Shown here piece by piece: positions 6,865 to 7,539 of a stretch of DNA of 7,539 nt (within the stretch, counting starts at the first letter, position 1; each line of letters begins with the position of its first letter). The stretch is from the NCBI GenBank assembly GCA_021107495.1, contig JAIOSR010000334.1, forward strand, positions 1 to 7,539. Direction: 5' to 3'. The DNA is from Desulfobacterales bacterium (GTDB lineage Bacteria > Desulfobacterota > DSM-4660 > Desulfatiglandales > Desulfatiglandaceae). Below the pieces are notes generated by a model that saw only the letters and a list, made by a program, of their open reading frames with translations, was not told where the DNA came from and ran no database searches. Made by a program: the position numbers and the translations under genes.

Positions 6865-6940
6865 AGGATTAAAAAACGAACTTCCAATGTCGAACATCGA
6901 ACTTCCAACGTCGAATTGGGGTACGCCTTAGGGTTTTCAG
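6865..6940. repeat. Second copy of the heptad repeat (left half only), between convergent genes
   Basis: These 76 bases match 3623-3698 without gaps at 69 of 76 positions. They contain six heptads (6877-6918: CGAACTT, CCAATGT, CGAACAT, CGAACTT, CCAACGT, CGAATTG) followed by the shared tail GGTACGCCTTAGG. The outer arm and the opposite-strand half seen in the first copy are missing here. The repeat fills the whole gap between the TAA at 6860-6862 of the plus-strand gene and the stop of the minus-strand gene, and its last bases (TTTCAG) supply that gene's TGA. Confidence 0.85.
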
Positions 6941-7539
6941 GCTTTAATGATTTTTTCCCTTAACTCTGTATACTTCACTAGCGCCTTAATTGCCTTGGCC
7001 GCACGTTCGGGTCCTGGAAATACCGGTACGCCCCGCTCCAAAAGCTCCCGTATGAACTGTTCCTTAATGCTGCGAAAGGTATAGCCTACAAAGGGCTTGT
7101 CATGGGTTTCAAACAAGCGGGCGATTGATTTTCCATGCGCACCTATCAGCCTGGCGCTCTGTTCCTTGACCTGGTCCTCCGGCAGACCCATTTGCTCCAG
7201 GGCCCGTTTGACGGTATGCGACGACATGAGTAAGTACATGAGCAGTATGTCGCAATTGTCATCCTCGAGCAGGGCCTTTGGAATGTCGGAGAAGTAGCCT
7301 ATCGGGTTCTTGGTAAAGGTAAGGTCCACCGGGTTGTTTATACTTCCCGTATGGGGTACAAAAGGAGCCAGTTTCTCTATTGTTTTTTCTGAAAGGGAAG
7401 GAAGTTCAAGACCCACCCTGCCGCAGGAGTCGGCCGCGGCCGCGCCCGGCCCGCCCGAATGAGTTTGAATGACGACCTTTGGCCCTTTGGGTTTGGGCAG
7501 ACTGCCCAATGCCCAGCAGAAGTCAAATAACTCCGTAAC
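6937..7539 (-). CDS. Acyl-CoA synthetase (NDP-forming) alpha subunit, C-terminal part (5' end outside window)
   Basis: Read on the minus strand, this frame is open to the right edge (the visible part begins VTELFDFCWALGSLPKPKG), so the gene is truncated by the window and about 200 C-terminal residues are seen. They correspond to the third, flavodoxin-like domain of NDP-forming acyl-CoA synthetase alpha subunits: VVIQTHSGGPGAAAAD (the usual TNAGGPG-type turn), then GLELPSLSEKTIEKL, SINNPVDLTF, and the end GVPVFPGPERAAKAIKALVKY. The CoA-binding domain and the phospho-histidine region lie outside the window. The protein ends where an alpha subunit ends, with no ATP-grasp beta domain fused after it. 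It is a diverged relative of the protein at 1051-2511 and converges on the FmdE-like gene. Its TGA stop overlaps the heptad repeat. Confidence 0.85.
   Translation of the reverse strand, partial: VTELFDFCWALGSLPKPKGPKVVIQTHSGGPGAAAADSCGRVGLELPSLSEKTIEKLAPFVPHTGSINNPVDLTFTKNPIGYFSDIPKALLEDDNCDILLMYLLMSSHTVKRALEQMGLPEDQVKEQSARLIGAHGKSIARLFETHDKPFVGYTFRSIKEQFIRELLERGVPVFPGPERAAKAIKALVKYTELREKIIKA

Overview
The window looks like chromosomal DNA of a strict anaerobe, most likely a sulfate-reducing or syntrophic deltaproteobacterium (Desulfobacterota). This is inferred from gene content: NDP-forming acyl-CoA synthetase alpha-type subunits, a ferredoxin/CCG-domain (HdrD-like) electron carrier, a cytoplasmic molybdopterin enzyme and an FmdE-family protein. 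Base composition is moderate and even across the genes. No tRNA, rRNA, CRISPR array, transposase or phage gene was seen.

Layout. The left edge carries the C-terminal part of a class III nucleotide cyclase (3-728, +, open at the window edge). A 322-bp gap (729-1050) is bounded by an imperfect 34-bp inverted repeat made of GTTCA/TGAAC units about 7 bp apart. Next comes a complete acyl-CoA synthetase (NDP-forming) alpha-type protein (1051-2511, +). After 46-52 bp and a strong Shine-Dalgarno sequence there is a ferredoxin plus CCG-domain protein (2558-3556, +). A 307-bp gap (3557-3863) is almost filled by a palindromic element built from 7-bp units of the type CGAACNT. Then come a molybdopterin (Mo/W) oxidoreductase-family protein (3864-6107, +), a gap holding a long hairpin, and an FmdE-like protein with a C-terminal zinc ribbon (6260-6862, +). 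A second, partial copy of the heptad repeat separates this gene from a convergent fragment of another acyl-CoA synthetase alpha subunit (6937-7539, -, open at the right edge).

How the genes may work together (inference). The four complete genes from 1051 to 6862 run in one direction and could form a catabolic module. The molybdopterin protein would act on a carbon substrate, the ferredoxin/CCG protein would move electrons to or from a thiol/disulfide, quinone or ferredoxin partner, and the FmdE-like protein would be an accessory or cofactor-related protein. The acyl-CoA synthetase alpha subunit would conserve the energy of an acyl-CoA product as ATP. No ATP-grasp beta subunit is present in the window. 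The substrate cannot be read from the sequence. Neither Cys nor Ser/Sec occupies the usual metal-ligand position of the molybdopterin protein, which argues against formate dehydrogenase.

Most unusual features: the heptad-repeat elements (69/76 identity between the two copies, one of which fills the whole gap between two convergent genes and supplies a stop codon); the altered active-site residues in the cyclase, the FmdE-like protein and the molybdopterin enzyme; and the gene combination itself.
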